From positions 48,796-112,795 of the forward strand of contig NZ_CAJVAS010000020.1 of NCBI RefSeq assembly GCF_910593845.1: 64,000 bases of DNA. The letters run 5' to 3'. The notes beneath the pieces are model-generated. The model was not told the DNA's origin. It was given only the letters and a program-made list of their open reading frames with translations, and searched no databases. Each line of letters opens with the position of its first letter. The stretch's first letter is position 1. A program made the position numbers and the translations under genes. Origin of the DNA: Paenibacillus solanacearum. Its GTDB lineage: Bacteria > Bacillota > Bacilli > Paenibacillales > NBRC-103111. Of the stretch, positions 1 through 8,872 are shown piece after piece.

Positions 1-261
1 CTTCGTTCTCCGGAATTTATCGATGCACAAATTCGTCACGATGCGCTGCACCCAGGTCTTGAACTGAGCTTTTTCCTCGTAGGAGTTGATTTTGGTATAT
101 ATTCGTATTAATGCTTCCTGTGCGGCGTCCAATGCGTCCTGCTCATTGCCCAGAATGTAATAAGCAGTGCGATAGACATGATTCTCGATTTCTCGCAGTA
201 GGGTAATTAGAGCGTCGCGATCGCCCGACTGGGCAGCCTTGATTAATTCTGGCGCTACCAC
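1..261 (-). CDS. ECF-type RNA polymerase sigma factor (5' part only)
   Basis: The visible N-terminal 87 residues match region 2 of sigma-70 family factors, which binds core polymerase and the -10 element. It reads ELIKAAQSGDRDAL near the start, then YRTAYYILGNEQDALDAAQE and, further on, FKTWVQRIVTNLCIDKFRR. This is the usual layout of small extracytoplasmic-function sigmas. The reading frame runs open to base 1, so region 4 and any anti-sigma partner lie outside the window. The start is a GTG with an AGAGGGGG ribosome binding site about six bases upstream; no ATG competes. An ECF-like promoter lies just upstream and suggests autoregulation. The subfamily (SigW, SigV, SigY or other) cannot be told from this part. 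Confidence 0.85.
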   Translation of the reverse strand, partial: MVAPELIKAAQSGDRDALITLLREIENHVYRTAYYILGNEQDALDAAQEALIRIYTKINSYEEKAQFKTWVQRIVTNLCIDKFRRTK

Positions 262-287
262 TGGGATCCCCCTCTCTTGCAACCTTA

Positions 288-316
288 TAAACGAAACGTT
301 TCCTCAAAATGTTGCA
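288..316 (-). promoter_or_regulatory. Possible ECF-sigma promoter of the sigma factor gene
   Basis: On the minus strand TGCAAC (311-316) is followed after 17 bases by CGTTTA (288-293). This resembles the TGAAAC-N16/17-CGTA pattern of Bacillus ECF sigmas. It sits about 30 bp upstream of the GTG start and also contains the palindrome GAAACGTTTC. The -35 is one base off consensus, so this is only a candidate for autoregulation. Confidence 0.4.
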
Positions 317-432
317 GCTACTATAACTCTATTCAGGATATCAAATTTTGGGTGGCAGGTACATAGGAACCGCCGGCGGGCCAATACCCAATTTTTAGCG
401 GCCCGGCGCCGCTGCCGGCTCTGTCCTCCACG

Positions 433-484
433 GCAAAAAAAACAGACCTTGATTTCCTGACCGTAACGGTCGGATCAAGGTCTG
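433..484 (-). terminator. Rho-independent terminator after the EamA gene
   Basis: The arms CAGACCTTGAT (443-453) and ATCAAGGTCTG (474-484) form an 11-bp stem. On the minus strand it is followed by eight T residues (435-442). It lies just beyond the stop of the EamA-family gene. Confidence 0.85.
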
Positions 485-501
485 TATGTGTCAACCTATA
501 A

Positions 502-1407
502 TTATACCGGCTTCGCCGCCGCGTTCTTCGCATTTTTCCGCTCGGAGACGACGATGCCCGCGAAGATCAATGCGATGCCGAGCCACTGCAGCAAGCCCGT
601 GCGCTCGCCGAGCAGCAAACCGGAGATGACGATCACGACAGGCAGCTCCACGGCGCCAAGAATGGCAGCCATGCCCGTGTCCAAACGCGGGGCCCCCTTG
701 GCGAACAAGTACGGCGGAATAATCATGCCGAACAAGCCGAGGATTGAAGCCCAGAACCACAGCCCGCTGCCAATGGATCCGTTCCACAGAAACTGCGGCG
801 GATACACGAGCAGTACGACCAGCAGCGCGCCGGTCACCATCCATGCGCTCCGGAACAAGGTCGGCACCTCCGTCGCCACTCTTCCGCTAACATACATGTT
901 CAGCGTATAGCTCGCGGCGGCAAGAATGCCAAGTCCGACCCCGGAGAAACTGAGCCGTTCGAGCGCAGCTCCGCTCAAGCCCGACGCCATTAGCGTTCCG
1001 GCGAGAATGATGACGATCGCGACAATTTGATGACGCCCCGGCTTTTTGCCGTGCAGCATCCATTCCAGCAGCATGCCCATCCAGGTAAACTGAAACAGCA
1101 GCAGAATGGCAAACGATGCGTCGAGATTTTGCAGCGAGAAATAATAGAAAATACCCGTCAAGCCGGTAAACACGCCGCTCCCCGTCAGCTTCAGCACCGC
1201 TTTGAACGACATTTGCTTCAGCTTACGGTAAAACGGAATACAGAGCAGCCACAGGACAATAAATCCGAAGGCGACCTGACTCCCCGTAATTTCCCCCGGT
1301 GTGAAGCCGTCCTTGTAGCCGAGCTTCACGAAAGTGGACAGCACGCCGTAGGACGCCGCTCCGACGAGCAGCAGCAAGCTCGCTTTCGTTCGTTCTTTCA
1401 GAAACAT
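502..1407 (-). CDS. EamA/DMT-family transporter
   Basis: A 301-residue integral membrane protein with about ten hydrophobic helices arranged as two five-helix EamA halves (roughly residues 10-145 and 155-290). This is the architecture of drug/metabolite transporters of the RhaT/YdcZ type, which act as exporters or exchangers of small metabolites at the cytoplasmic membrane. Typical signs are the glycine-rich early helix (VGAASYGVLSTFVKLGY) and the late ILGAVELPVVIVISGLLLGE segment, the conserved end of the second repeat. The ATG has GAGGT seven bases upstream. The substrate cannot be inferred; the neighbours give no help. The C-terminal tail is short and lysine-rich, as expected for a cytoplasmic end. 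Confidence 0.85.
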   Translation of the reverse strand: MFLKERTKASLLLLVGAASYGVLSTFVKLGYKDGFTPGEITGSQVAFGFIVLWLLCIPFYRKLKQMSFKAVLKLTGSGVFTGLTGIFYYFSLQNLDASFAILLLFQFTWMGMLLEWMLHGKKPGRHQIVAIVIILAGTLMASGLSGAALERLSFSGVGLGILAAASYTLNMYVSGRVATEVPTLFRSAWMVTGALLVVLLVYPPQFLWNGSIGSGLWFWASILGLFGMIIPPYLFAKGAPRLDTGMAAILGAVELPVVIVISGLLLGERTGLLQWLGIALIFAGIVVSERKNAKNAAAKPV

Positions 1408-1615
1408 ACACCATACCTCTTGTTATGCATCCCTCACCCACCCGCTAAGACGAAACGCAACCCGGAAATCCGGACTGTTTTCTCCCGCACAAAAGGTCAA
1501 TATAACAAAATATCGAGCTCCGGACAACTGGCAAGCGACGGAAGGGTCAAGCAGCGGAAGCGGCATGACGCAGTCCATGTGCCGCAAACGCGGACGATGC
1601 ATGTGGGCTATGCCG

Positions 1616-2194
1616 CTATCTTACTTTCCTTGCTCTTCGCCATACATACCACAGTATTACCGCTGCTCCCGCGGCCATTCCGATCATCGCAACCCACAAA
1701 TTGGAATACAATCCGTTAAATCGGCCTTCTAACTGAACCTGCTTCGTGGGAGCCTTCCCTTCGCCCAATACAGCCAGATCCGCCTGCGCCTGCTCTAATC
1801 CGCTCGTTCGATCGCAAATGATGGTGATCAACAGCTCGTTGTCGCCGTACATGGTAGACGGGCGGGCGTATACCAAATACGACTTGTTTTTTTCAAAATG
1901 AAATCCGCAATCCCCTCCGCCGCTTCCCGTGTGAATGATGATCTGCGATTCCTCAGAGCCTTTCCATACCCGGCTTACCTCAAATAGCGCAGCCTTCGTG
2001 AGACTTCCGTTCATGTGTCTTTGTTCCTTTACATCAAGTACCCGGCCGCTGAAAACCTGCTGCGAACGGCTGAATTGTTCATTGACCTCCTGGGGTCGGG
2101 CGCAGGAGCACGCATAAACAGCCGAAGGAACAAACCCGGACAGTATCATTGAAAGAAACACGGTCAACAGCATTAATTTTGTAATTGAACTCAT
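1616..2194 (-). CDS. Secreted/anchored TIMP-like (NTR-fold) protein
   Basis: A 192-residue protein with a signal peptide (first ~27 residues, ending VYA) directly followed by CSCARPQEVNEQFSRS. A mature N-terminus starting with a C-x-C pair is the hallmark of the tissue-inhibitor-of-metalloproteinase / netrin-like fold; further cysteines occur in GDCGFHF and IICDRT and could pair with it. A C-terminal hydrophobic helix (about residues 165-183) followed by WRRARKVR would anchor it outside the membrane. The start was chosen at the ATG with GGAGGGG eight bases upstream, not the in-frame ATG 20 codons earlier. Bacterial TIMP-like proteins are poorly characterised, so protease inhibition is only a possibility. 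No operon partner is evident. Confidence 0.7.
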   Translation of the reverse strand: MSSITKLMLLTVFLSMILSGFVPSAVYACSCARPQEVNEQFSRSQQVFSGRVLDVKEQRHMNGSLTKAALFEVSRVWKGSEESQIIIHTGSGGGDCGFHFEKNKSYLVYARPSTMYGDNELLITIICDRTSGLEQAQADLAVLGEGKAPTKQVQLEGRFNGLYSNLWVAMIGMAAGAAVILWYVWRRARKVR

Positions 2195-2400
2195 GACGGC
2201 AGCCCCTCCAGCTTCACCTATACATTGAGGATGTATGTAATAACAACGATACATTTCCCGCTAATGTTGCGGTCGGTGGGAAATTAGGGCGAGGGTAGGC
2301 CTCCTTTATTTGTAATATAAATGAAATGTGATTTTCATCTTACATTAATGTTCAGCGCCTATACTAAGAGTCGACCCCCTTTTTGATATATAAATTCTTT

Positions 2401-2430
2401 AGCCCCACAGCCGCGCAGGCTTGTGGGGCT
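2401..2430. terminator. Stem-loop downstream of comEC
   Basis: AGCCCCACA (2401-2409) pairs with TGTGGGGCT (2422-2430), a perfect 9-bp stem with a 12-base loop, starting 20 bp past the comEC stop. The better T-rich tail (CTTTCTTTC) is on the plus strand, so orientation is uncertain. Confidence 0.5.
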
Positions 2431-2449
2431 CTTTCTTTCATCATCCCGT

Positions 2450-5236
2450 TTAGTTCTCCGCAGATCCGGGCAGCTTCGTTCGCATGCGGATTTGGCCGTC
2501 CTTCACAGCCATCTGGACTTCACCGTGACGATCGGTCCGGTGAATGCTGATCGAGCTTGCGGTCAGCCGGTCGATTACCTGCGGGCTCGGATGGCGGTAT
2601 ATGTTATTCACGCCTGCCGAGATAACGGCATGCTTCGGCTGCCACGCGGCAAGCCACTCGAGCGAGGTCGACGTTTTCGAGCCGTGATGCGCGATCTTGA
2701 TCACGTCGACCGGACCGGTGCCGGTCAAGCCAGTGTCATCTCGTCCGTGCGTACCGTCGGCGGTCGGCCGCTCCTTGCCGGACCAGGCCGCAATCACTTT
2801 CCGCTCCGCCGCCGTGTCCATGTCGCCGGTAAACAGCCAGCGCGTACCGGCCATTTCCATTAAAAATACGACAGAGCTCGGATTTTGTTTTTTCTCCAGC
2901 TTGATCTCCATCCCCTTCTCTTCCACTGAAGGCAGCGGCGACAAAATATGGAGCGTCGTATCTCCGCCCGCCCGCAGCGTATCGCCTGCGCTCACCCTCA
3001 CCAGCTCGGTGCCTTTGCTCAGCGCCGTCTGAAACAGTGCTTCCACCGCTTCTCCCGGATTAAGCGTGCCGTTGAACAGCAACCGCCGCACGGGAATTTG
3101 TTCCAGCACCGCCTGCAGCCCGCCGTAATGATCGGCATCTTGATGCGTGAGCACGATTTCGTCGATGGTTTGCACGCCCCGTTTTTTGAGCAGCGGCACC
3201 AGCAGTTTTTTTCCTACCTCATACGGCTCCTGCCTCTGCTTCCATTCTTCGCCAGGCTTCCGGAACGTAACCGTACCGCCGCCGTCCACCAGGATCGTAT
3301 GCCCCCGTCCTGGCGTTCGAATCAGGATGCTGTCACCTTGCCCGACGTCGAGGAACTGGACACGCCCTTCTGCTTTGCCCGATTCGAGCGAATACGCGAA
3401 CCACAGCAGAGCGATAAAGCCGCAGACGCTCGCCGGCAGCAGCAAGCCTCGGTTCAGCGCCGACAACCGCGCTTGCCAGACCGCTTCCTTATCGGTATAC
3501 AGCATCGGCATCGGTGCAGCCGAATCCGCCGCCGCCTCTCCCGCGTGACGCTCCCGGGCGAAGTGCAGACACCAGCCAAGCGCTGCCAGGAGGCCGTAAT
3601 ACGATAAAATCCAGATCGGGCTCGGCGTCGGCCATAGCGTTTGGAACGCATCCAGCCGGCTGAACCATTCAACCACGGCAAACAGCGCCGCGTTCACTTT
3701 AACGACCGTCCATCCGATCCATGCGCCTGCCGCAGCATGCAGCAGCGCAGTGAGCATCGCCACCGTGCCGACGGGCATCACAAACGTGCTGAACACCGGA
3801 ACGATGATGAAGTTGGCAGCCAGCGACAGCAGCGAGAACTGGTTGAAGTAGTAGATGGAGATCGGAAAAGAGATGAGCTGCGCCACCACCGTAATCGACA
3901 GCGCGTCCCTAAGCTTCTTGTGCGACACAGGCAGCAGCCGGTTCATATGCGGAACGCCGAGCATAATGCCCAGCGTCACCAGATAAGACAGCTGAAAACT
4001 CACATCCACCAAGTAATACGGGTCCCAGATCAGCATCCCGAGCCCCGCGATAAAAGCGATGTTCATCCCGTCCTTCATCCGGTTGCGGTAGGCGGCATAC
4101 AGTGCGATCATCGCCATGATGCCCGCGCGCACGATTGAAGGCGACGCCCCCGTCACCATGATGTACAGCGGGACTAGTGCCATGGCGGTCAGCAAATAGG
4201 ATTCACGCGTCATCCCGAGCTTGCGCAGCACCCACAGTACGCATCCCAGAAATATGGCCACATTGAGACCCGAAATCGCAATAATATGCGTCAAGCCGAG
4301 GCGGGAGAAACGGTCGAATTGCTGCGGATCGATCTCGTCCGTCAGCCCGATCAGCATTCCCTTCATAAATCCGCTCTGCTCCGGCGGAAACAGCAGCTCC
4401 ACCTGGTCTGCAAGCAAGCCGCGGAACCGGTCGTTCCAGCGCAGCGGCAGCCACACTCCCGCCTTGTCCGGCGGCGTGACCGTAATCGCGCCGAGCCCTT
4501 TGACCGTCAGCTGCCAATGAATGTGCTTGTAATACAAGTAACGTCGGTAATCGAACCCGTCAAAATTACGCGCACCGGAAGGCTGCTTGATCGTCCCGCT
4601 CAGCTCGATCCGGTCTCCTCTTTGCCAGCCTTTCGCTGTATCCTGCTCCTGCTTTTTCAGCAGGCGAACGGACACGATCAACCGCTCCTTTCGGGAAAGC
4701 TGGAGCACCTGCTGCGCGCCGGCTTCCGCAGAACGGGCCGCAGTGGCCGCTTCCGCATCAAGGAGCGGTTCCTTGCCGCGCGCCGACGCGTATGCTGTCG
4801 TCTCCGTCCGCTCCCCGGCGTCGACTTGATCGGCCGTTTCCTTGTCCGCCTCCGCATCCGTATCTGCAGTTGCTTCCATCCCCTGCCCCCGTTCAACCGA
4901 GTCTGCCTCCAGCTGAAAGCTGACGCGATCGCCATCCACCTCCACAGTCGAGACGATCATACCGCGCACGCTTACCTCCGCTTCCGCATCGACCGGCAGC
5001 GATAGCGCCGTTCGGTTGCGACCGTCGTACTCCCCGAATATTCCGGCCGCCGCGGCCATAATCAGCAAAGCTGCGATTGCGGAGGTTCCCCGGAGCTTGT
5101 ACATGAAAACGAGACAACACAGCATCCCCGCGCCCATGCTTACATAAACGTTCAGCATCTCCGTTTGCCATACCAAGGCCAGCATATAGCCCAAAATCCA
5201 ACAGACGGCAATGCCGACGATCGGCCGTTCGTTCAT
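2450..5236 (-). CDS. comEC: ComEC/Rec2 DNA-uptake channel
   Basis: A 928-residue polytopic membrane protein that forms the channel through which single-stranded DNA enters during natural transformation. Domain order is standard: N-terminal helices with a DUF4131-type extracellular region, a central competence domain (roughly residues 240-560; HIIAISGLNVAIFLGCVLW, SPSIVRAGIMAMIALYAAY), and a C-terminal metallo-beta-lactamase-like domain with FLDVGQGDSILI, LTHQDADHYGG and IAHHGSKTS, whose His/Asp residues fit a metal-dependent nuclease. A Glu/Ala/Asp-rich low-complexity insert lies near residues 120-170. The start uses AAAGGAGG located downstream of an earlier in-frame ATG, which excludes that ATG. 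comEB is upstream, but a strong terminator separates them. Confidence 0.97.
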   Translation of the reverse strand: MNERPIVGIAVCWILGYMLALVWQTEMLNVYVSMGAGMLCCLVFMYKLRGTSAIAALLIMAAAAGIFGEYDGRNRTALSLPVDAEAEVSVRGMIVSTVEVDGDRVSFQLEADSVERGQGMEATADTDAEADKETADQVDAGERTETTAYASARGKEPLLDAEAATAARSAEAGAQQVLQLSRKERLIVSVRLLKKQEQDTAKGWQRGDRIELSGTIKQPSGARNFDGFDYRRYLYYKHIHWQLTVKGLGAITVTPPDKAGVWLPLRWNDRFRGLLADQVELLFPPEQSGFMKGMLIGLTDEIDPQQFDRFSRLGLTHIIAISGLNVAIFLGCVLWVLRKLGMTRESYLLTAMALVPLYIMVTGASPSIVRAGIMAMIALYAAYRNRMKDGMNIAFIAGLGMLIWDPYYLVDVSFQLSYLVTLGIMLGVPHMNRLLPVSHKKLRDALSITVVAQLISFPISIYYFNQFSLLSLAANFIIVPVFSTFVMPVGTVAMLTALLHAAAGAWIGWTVVKVNAALFAVVEWFSRLDAFQTLWPTPSPIWILSYYGLLAALGWCLHFARERHAGEAAADSAAPMPMLYTDKEAVWQARLSALNRGLLLPASVCGFIALLWFAYSLESGKAEGRVQFLDVGQGDSILIRTPGRGHTILVDGGGTVTFRKPGEEWKQRQEPYEVGKKLLVPLLKKRGVQTIDEIVLTHQDADHYGGLQAVLEQIPVRRLLFNGTLNPGEAVEALFQTALSKGTELVRVSAGDTLRAGGDTTLHILSPLPSVEEKGMEIKLEKKQNPSSVVFLMEMAGTRWLFTGDMDTAAERKVIAAWSGKERPTADGTHGRDDTGLTGTGPVDVIKIAHHGSKTSTSLEWLAAWQPKHAVISAGVNNIYRHPSPQVIDRLTASSISIHRTDRHGEVQMAVKDGQIRMRTKLPGSAEN

Positions 5237-5262
5237 CGTTTCCGTTCCTCCTTTCCGCATGC

Positions 5263-5303
5263 AAAAAAGAACCTCTACTCGCCAACAGGCTAATAGAGGT
5301 TCT
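5263..5303 (-). terminator. Terminator between comEB and comEC
   Basis: AGAACCTCTA (5268-5277) and TAGAGGTTCT (5294-5303) form a 10-bp stem followed on the minus strand by six T residues. It lies between the comEB stop and the comEC ribosome binding site, so comEC needs read-through or its own promoter. Confidence 0.85.
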
Positions 5304-5322
5304 TCCTCAAGGTGACAATGAT

Positions 5323-5835
5323 TCAGTTATGCACTTCGGTTATCGTTCCGGGCGGCGGCTCGTAGCCGATCAAGCTGCGGAACTTGATATGCCGCTGTTC
5401 CATCAGGGCGCTTACCTTCTCGCTATCCTTCGGATACGAGCGGTGGAATACGATCTCGACGATGCCGCTGTTCGCGAGCATGTTCGCGCATGTCCAGCAG
5501 GGCTCGTCGGTGACGTAGACGACCGAGCCTTCCCGGTCTTCCCGGTCGGTGAACAGCAGCAGGTTTTGCTCCGCATGAATGGTGCGGATGCACCGCTGCT
5601 TCTTGATCACCCGTTCGGCCCCGACTTCGCTGACCACTTCGAACTCTTCCACGAGCATGCAGCCCGCCTCCGAGCAATCGGGCACGCCCATCGGCGCGCC
5701 GTTGTACGCCGTGCCAAGCAGCTTTTTCCCTTGCACCAGTACGGCGCCCACATGACGACGGCCGCATTGCGATCGGGTCGATGCCATGTATGCCATATCC
5801 ATAAAGTAAGTGTCCCAATCCTTGCGCGCGATCAT
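5323..5835 (-). CDS. comEB: ComEB, dCMP deaminase family
   Basis: A 170-residue zinc-dependent deoxycytidylate deaminase that makes dUMP from dCMP. The zinc site is visible as HAEQN (His plus catalytic Glu) and PCWTCANML (two cysteines), with an extra Cys/His-rich stretch near residues 24-60 as in other dCMP deaminases. It is named for its place in the Bacillus comE locus, though it is not needed for transformation there. It starts 14 bp after the metY stop and so is probably cotranscribed with metY rather than with comEA. The ATG has AAGGAG ten bases upstream. The gene ends at a strong terminator before comEC. Confidence 0.93.
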   Translation of the reverse strand: MIARKDWDTYFMDMAYMASTRSQCGRRHVGAVLVQGKKLLGTAYNGAPMGVPDCSEAGCMLVEEFEVVSEVGAERVIKKQRCIRTIHAEQNLLLFTDREDREGSVVYVTDEPCWTCANMLANSGIVEIVFHRSYPKDSEKVSALMEQRHIKFRSLIGYEPPPGTITEVHN

Positions 5836-5849
5836 CGTACAAGCGCTCC

Positions 5850-7142
5850 TTACTGCTGGCTGGCCTGGATCGCTTGACCCAAGTCATGCAGTATATCGTC
5901 GATCGACTCCGTGCCGATGGACAGCCGGATCATGCCCGGGGTTACGCCCGCCTTCGCTTGTTCCTGCTCGGAAAGCTGCTGGTGTGTCGTGCTGGCCGGA
6001 TGAATGATCAGCGACTTCGAATCGCCGACGTTGGCCAGGTGAGAGAACAACTGGACGTTATTGATCACTTTGCGGCCCGCTTCCACGCCGCCTTTAATTT
6101 CAAACGTCAAGATCGCGCCTTGGCCTTTCGGCAAATATTTTTGCGCCAGTTCGTACGAGGAATGGCTCGGCAGACCGGCATAGTTGACCCAAGCAACCGC
6201 GTCGTTGTTCTCAAGGAACTGGGCAACCTTAAGCGCGTTGGAGCTGTGGCGCTCCATCCGCAAATGCAGCGTTTCCAGCCCTTGGAGCAGCAGGAACGAA
6301 TTGAATGGGGAAATCGACGCCCCCATGTCTCTGAGCAGCTGCACGCGCGCTTTAATGATATAAGCGACCGGTCCGACCGCATCCGAGTAGACCACGCCGT
6401 GATAGCTTGGGTCCGGAGTCGTCAGGCCCGGGAATTTGTCGGTCGATTTCCAATCGAAGCGTCCGCCGTCCACGATCACGCCGCCGATGGAAGTGCCGTG
6501 ACCGCCGATGAATTTCGTCGCGGAATGAACGACGATGTCGGCGCCATGTTCAATCGGACGGCACAAATACGGGCTCGGGAACGTGTTGTCGACGATGAAC
6601 GGAACCTGATTCTCATGCGCGATCGCCGCAATCGCCTCGATATCGAGGATGTCGCCGCGCGGGTTGCCGATCGTCTCCGCATAGACCGCTTTGGTCTTCG
6701 GCGTAATTGCCTTACGGAAGTTCTCTGGATCGCTCGGATCGACGAAATGTACCTTGATGCCGAGCTTCTGCAGCGTAATGGCAAATAAGTTGTATGTACC
6801 GCCGTACAAATTGGTGGAAGACACGATCTCGTCGCCCGCTTCCGCGATGTTCAGGATCGCATACGTAATCGCCGCTTGGCCGGAAGCGGTAGCCAGCGCC
6901 GCCAGACCGCCTTCCAGCGCTGCGACGCGCTTCTCGAACACATCGGTCGTCGGGTTCATGATGCGGCTGTAAATATTGCCGAACTCCTTCAGGGCAAACA
7001 GGTTGGCCGCATGATCCGTATCGCGGAACCCGTAAGAGGTCGTCTGGTATAAAGGTACTGCGCGGGACATCGTAGTCGGATCAATTTCTTGGCCGGCATG
7101 GACGGCCAACGTTTCGAGAGCAAGCTTGCGTTCTTCTGACAT
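5850..7142 (-). CDS. metY: O-acetylhomoserine sulfhydrylase / homocysteine synthase
   Basis: A 430-residue PLP-dependent Cys/Met-metabolism enzyme that joins O-acetylhomoserine and sulfide (or methanethiol) to give homocysteine (or methionine) in the cytosol. The PLP lysine is in HSATKFIGGHGTSIGG; ETLAVHAGQ near the N-terminus and PLYQTTSYGF are typical of the homocysteine-synthase branch, and the length is normal. The start was placed at the ATG with AAGGAGG, 38 codons after the first in-frame ATG. No SAM riboswitch is visible upstream; instead a cre-like site overlaps the promoter region. comEB follows after 14 bp. A cystathionine gamma-synthase-like activity cannot be excluded, but the sequence style favours MetY. 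Confidence 0.93.
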   Translation of the reverse strand: MSEERKLALETLAVHAGQEIDPTTMSRAVPLYQTTSYGFRDTDHAANLFALKEFGNIYSRIMNPTTDVFEKRVAALEGGLAALATASGQAAITYAILNIAEAGDEIVSSTNLYGGTYNLFAITLQKLGIKVHFVDPSDPENFRKAITPKTKAVYAETIGNPRGDILDIEAIAAIAHENQVPFIVDNTFPSPYLCRPIEHGADIVVHSATKFIGGHGTSIGGVIVDGGRFDWKSTDKFPGLTTPDPSYHGVVYSDAVGPVAYIIKARVQLLRDMGASISPFNSFLLLQGLETLHLRMERHSSNALKVAQFLENNDAVAWVNYAGLPSHSSYELAQKYLPKGQGAILTFEIKGGVEAGRKVINNVQLFSHLANVGDSKSLIIHPASTTHQQLSEQEQAKAGVTPGMIRLSIGTESIDDILHDLGQAIQASQQ

Positions 7143-7214
7143 ATAATGCGCCTCCTTGAAAAATAACATGAATTGGAATAAATCTGTTACTATTCTCGCA
7201 TATTTAGAAGAAAA

Positions 7215-7229
7215 ACGAAAGCGTTGTCT
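7215..7229. promoter_or_regulatory. cre-like (CcpA) site upstream of metY
   Basis: ACGAAAGCGTTGTCT matches the Bacillus catabolite-responsive element pattern TGWAARCGYTWNCW at 12 of 14 positions and lies about 75 bp upstream of the metY start codon. CcpA binding is an inference from the pattern alone. Confidence 0.3.
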
Positions 7230-7328
7230 ATGAAAAGCTTTAAAGTGATAGAGCATGGCTTGAGGACTGCGGTTTTTCGCTTAAAAAAGCGGCTTAGCAC
7301 TACAAATGTCTAAAACATGTATTGTATC

Positions 7329-8741
7329 TCACTGGCCGTCGCGGCTGCGAATCATCAGATCGGTCACCACGGCGGCATGGTCGGAATAAAACGGATGCTG
7401 CGCGTTCTCATGGCCGGGCAATCGCCGGTCTACGGTGTATGCGTCGAGCACCCGTACCCCGCTCCCGCGCGTCCATATATAGTCAATCCGCCCGGGAACG
7501 TGGCCGTATCCGTATTGGGGACTCCACGTCGGTCCGGGGAACCGGCCGGCATCCGGATGCGCCCAGCGGTACGCGTCGGTGAAGCCCGCTTCCTCGAACA
7601 GCCTCGTCACCGGCCATGGCAGCACAAGCCCTTCGTGATTCGGCGCATCGGCAAATTCGGCGCTCCAGTCGTGATAGGACATCGTGTTCAGGTCGCCTGC
7701 GATGATGACCGGCGACGGATCGTCACCCACAAAGCCGGGGAGGCGGGTGCGAAGCGCGATCTTCGCCATGGCCAGCCGTCTTTCTTCATCAGTCGCAACG
7801 ATGTCGCGGTCCGTGTAGGTACGCGGCCGTTTGCCCTTGATCTCGGCCGCCGTCTTGTTCGTAAAGCCCCACGCTTGGGGCGCATGCCACAGCCATATAT
7901 TGAACAGATGAAGCTCTTGTCCGTCCGGGAGCCGTACTTTGATACCTCCGAAGTTAAAGCTGTCGAGCCCCTTTTCGTTAATGGGGGCATATTGTTTTAC
8001 CAGCGGAAACCGGCTGAAAATCCATAGATTATCCCGGTCTTCCGGCTGTCCCGGGCGATTCGTAATTCGCGTGCCGTTGTAACGGCGCTCCTCGGGCAGC
8101 CCTTTATTGAGACCGTCCAATATGCTTTGACCGGATCCGTACGTCTCCAAAATAAACAAAATGTCTGCATGCTGCGCGCGAATAAGCTCGATCAAATCGG
8201 AAACATTGCCGTCGCCGCCCGCAGCGCGCCCGCCCTGCCATATATTCCATTCCATTACGCGGAGCCGGGTCCCGAGCGGCCGATCCGTCATTTCCACCGA
8301 GGCGGACACGCTCAGCTCCCCGGACGGCGCGATAAAATCGGGCGATAGAGCCGCATCCCCTTCGGGATAGAGGACGCGGCGAGCCAGCACTTTACCTTGA
8401 TGGGCAACCGTAATGACAACTTCTCCGCCCAGCCTCGCCGCACCGTCTCCGCTCAGCTTAATATGGCAGCGCTGTCCGGCAGCTGTGTGCGCGCGGGTTG
8501 CCGCAACGGGCTCGTGACCGGAAAATGCCGCAACGGCTGCCGCCTTCTCGCCGCAAACCAGTTCCATAGCAAGCCGGGAGCCCGGCGCAACCGGTTCCCC
8601 CGACAAGCTAACAGCAAAGGTCACGCGGTCGCCCTCAATCGTCTCCGTTCGGTTCCCTGCAGCCATGGGGCCCAGGATGGCCAGCAAGCCGGCAAGCGGT
8701 ACTGCCGCAGCCATATAACCTATCATGCGTTTCCTGTTCAT
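7329..8741 (-). CDS. Secreted endonuclease/exonuclease/phosphatase-family protein
   Basis: A 470-residue exported protein. A signal peptide or N-terminal anchor (residues ~5-28) is followed by an uncharacterised beta-rich region (~30-150) and then an EEP-fold domain (~155-465). Catalytic motifs are visible: VMEWNIWQGG (Asn), ILETYG (metal-binding Glu), IIAGDLNTM (Asp and Asn), RIDYIWTRG and a final YSDHAAVVTDL (Asp-His). This fold covers nucleases, inositol-phosphate phosphatases and sphingomyelinases; the extracellular location favours hydrolysis of nucleic acid or phosphoesters for nutrition. The start uses AAGGAGG six bases upstream of the ATG, 14 codons inside the longest frame. It stands alone. 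Confidence 0.85.
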   Translation of the reverse strand: MNRKRMIGYMAAAVPLAGLLAILGPMAAGNRTETIEGDRVTFAVSLSGEPVAPGSRLAMELVCGEKAAAVAAFSGHEPVAATRAHTAAGQRCHIKLSGDGAARLGGEVVITVAHQGKVLARRVLYPEGDAALSPDFIAPSGELSVSASVEMTDRPLGTRLRVMEWNIWQGGRAAGGDGNVSDLIELIRAQHADILFILETYGSGQSILDGLNKGLPEERRYNGTRITNRPGQPEDRDNLWIFSRFPLVKQYAPINEKGLDSFNFGGIKVRLPDGQELHLFNIWLWHAPQAWGFTNKTAAEIKGKRPRTYTDRDIVATDEERRLAMAKIALRTRLPGFVGDDPSPVIIAGDLNTMSYHDWSAEFADAPNHEGLVLPWPVTRLFEEAGFTDAYRWAHPDAGRFPGPTWSPQYGYGHVPGRIDYIWTRGSGVRVLDAYTVDRRLPGHENAQHPFYSDHAAVVTDLMIRSRDGQ

Positions 8742-8872
8742 ATTCGTCCTCCTTGGGATGACAAGCCCGGCAGCCCGCGCCACTAAGTTTCCTCGGTCAA
8801 ATCGCCAGGCGAACCGCAGGACGCATTAGCGGCAAAAGAGTGTGCCGACGCTCTCCAATGTCCGCTGCCGGG

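Noticed and set aside
7143..7256. N-terminal extension of metY
   Set aside because: The extra 38 codons have no similarity to the enzyme family, and AAGGAGG lies at the correct distance from the downstream ATG.
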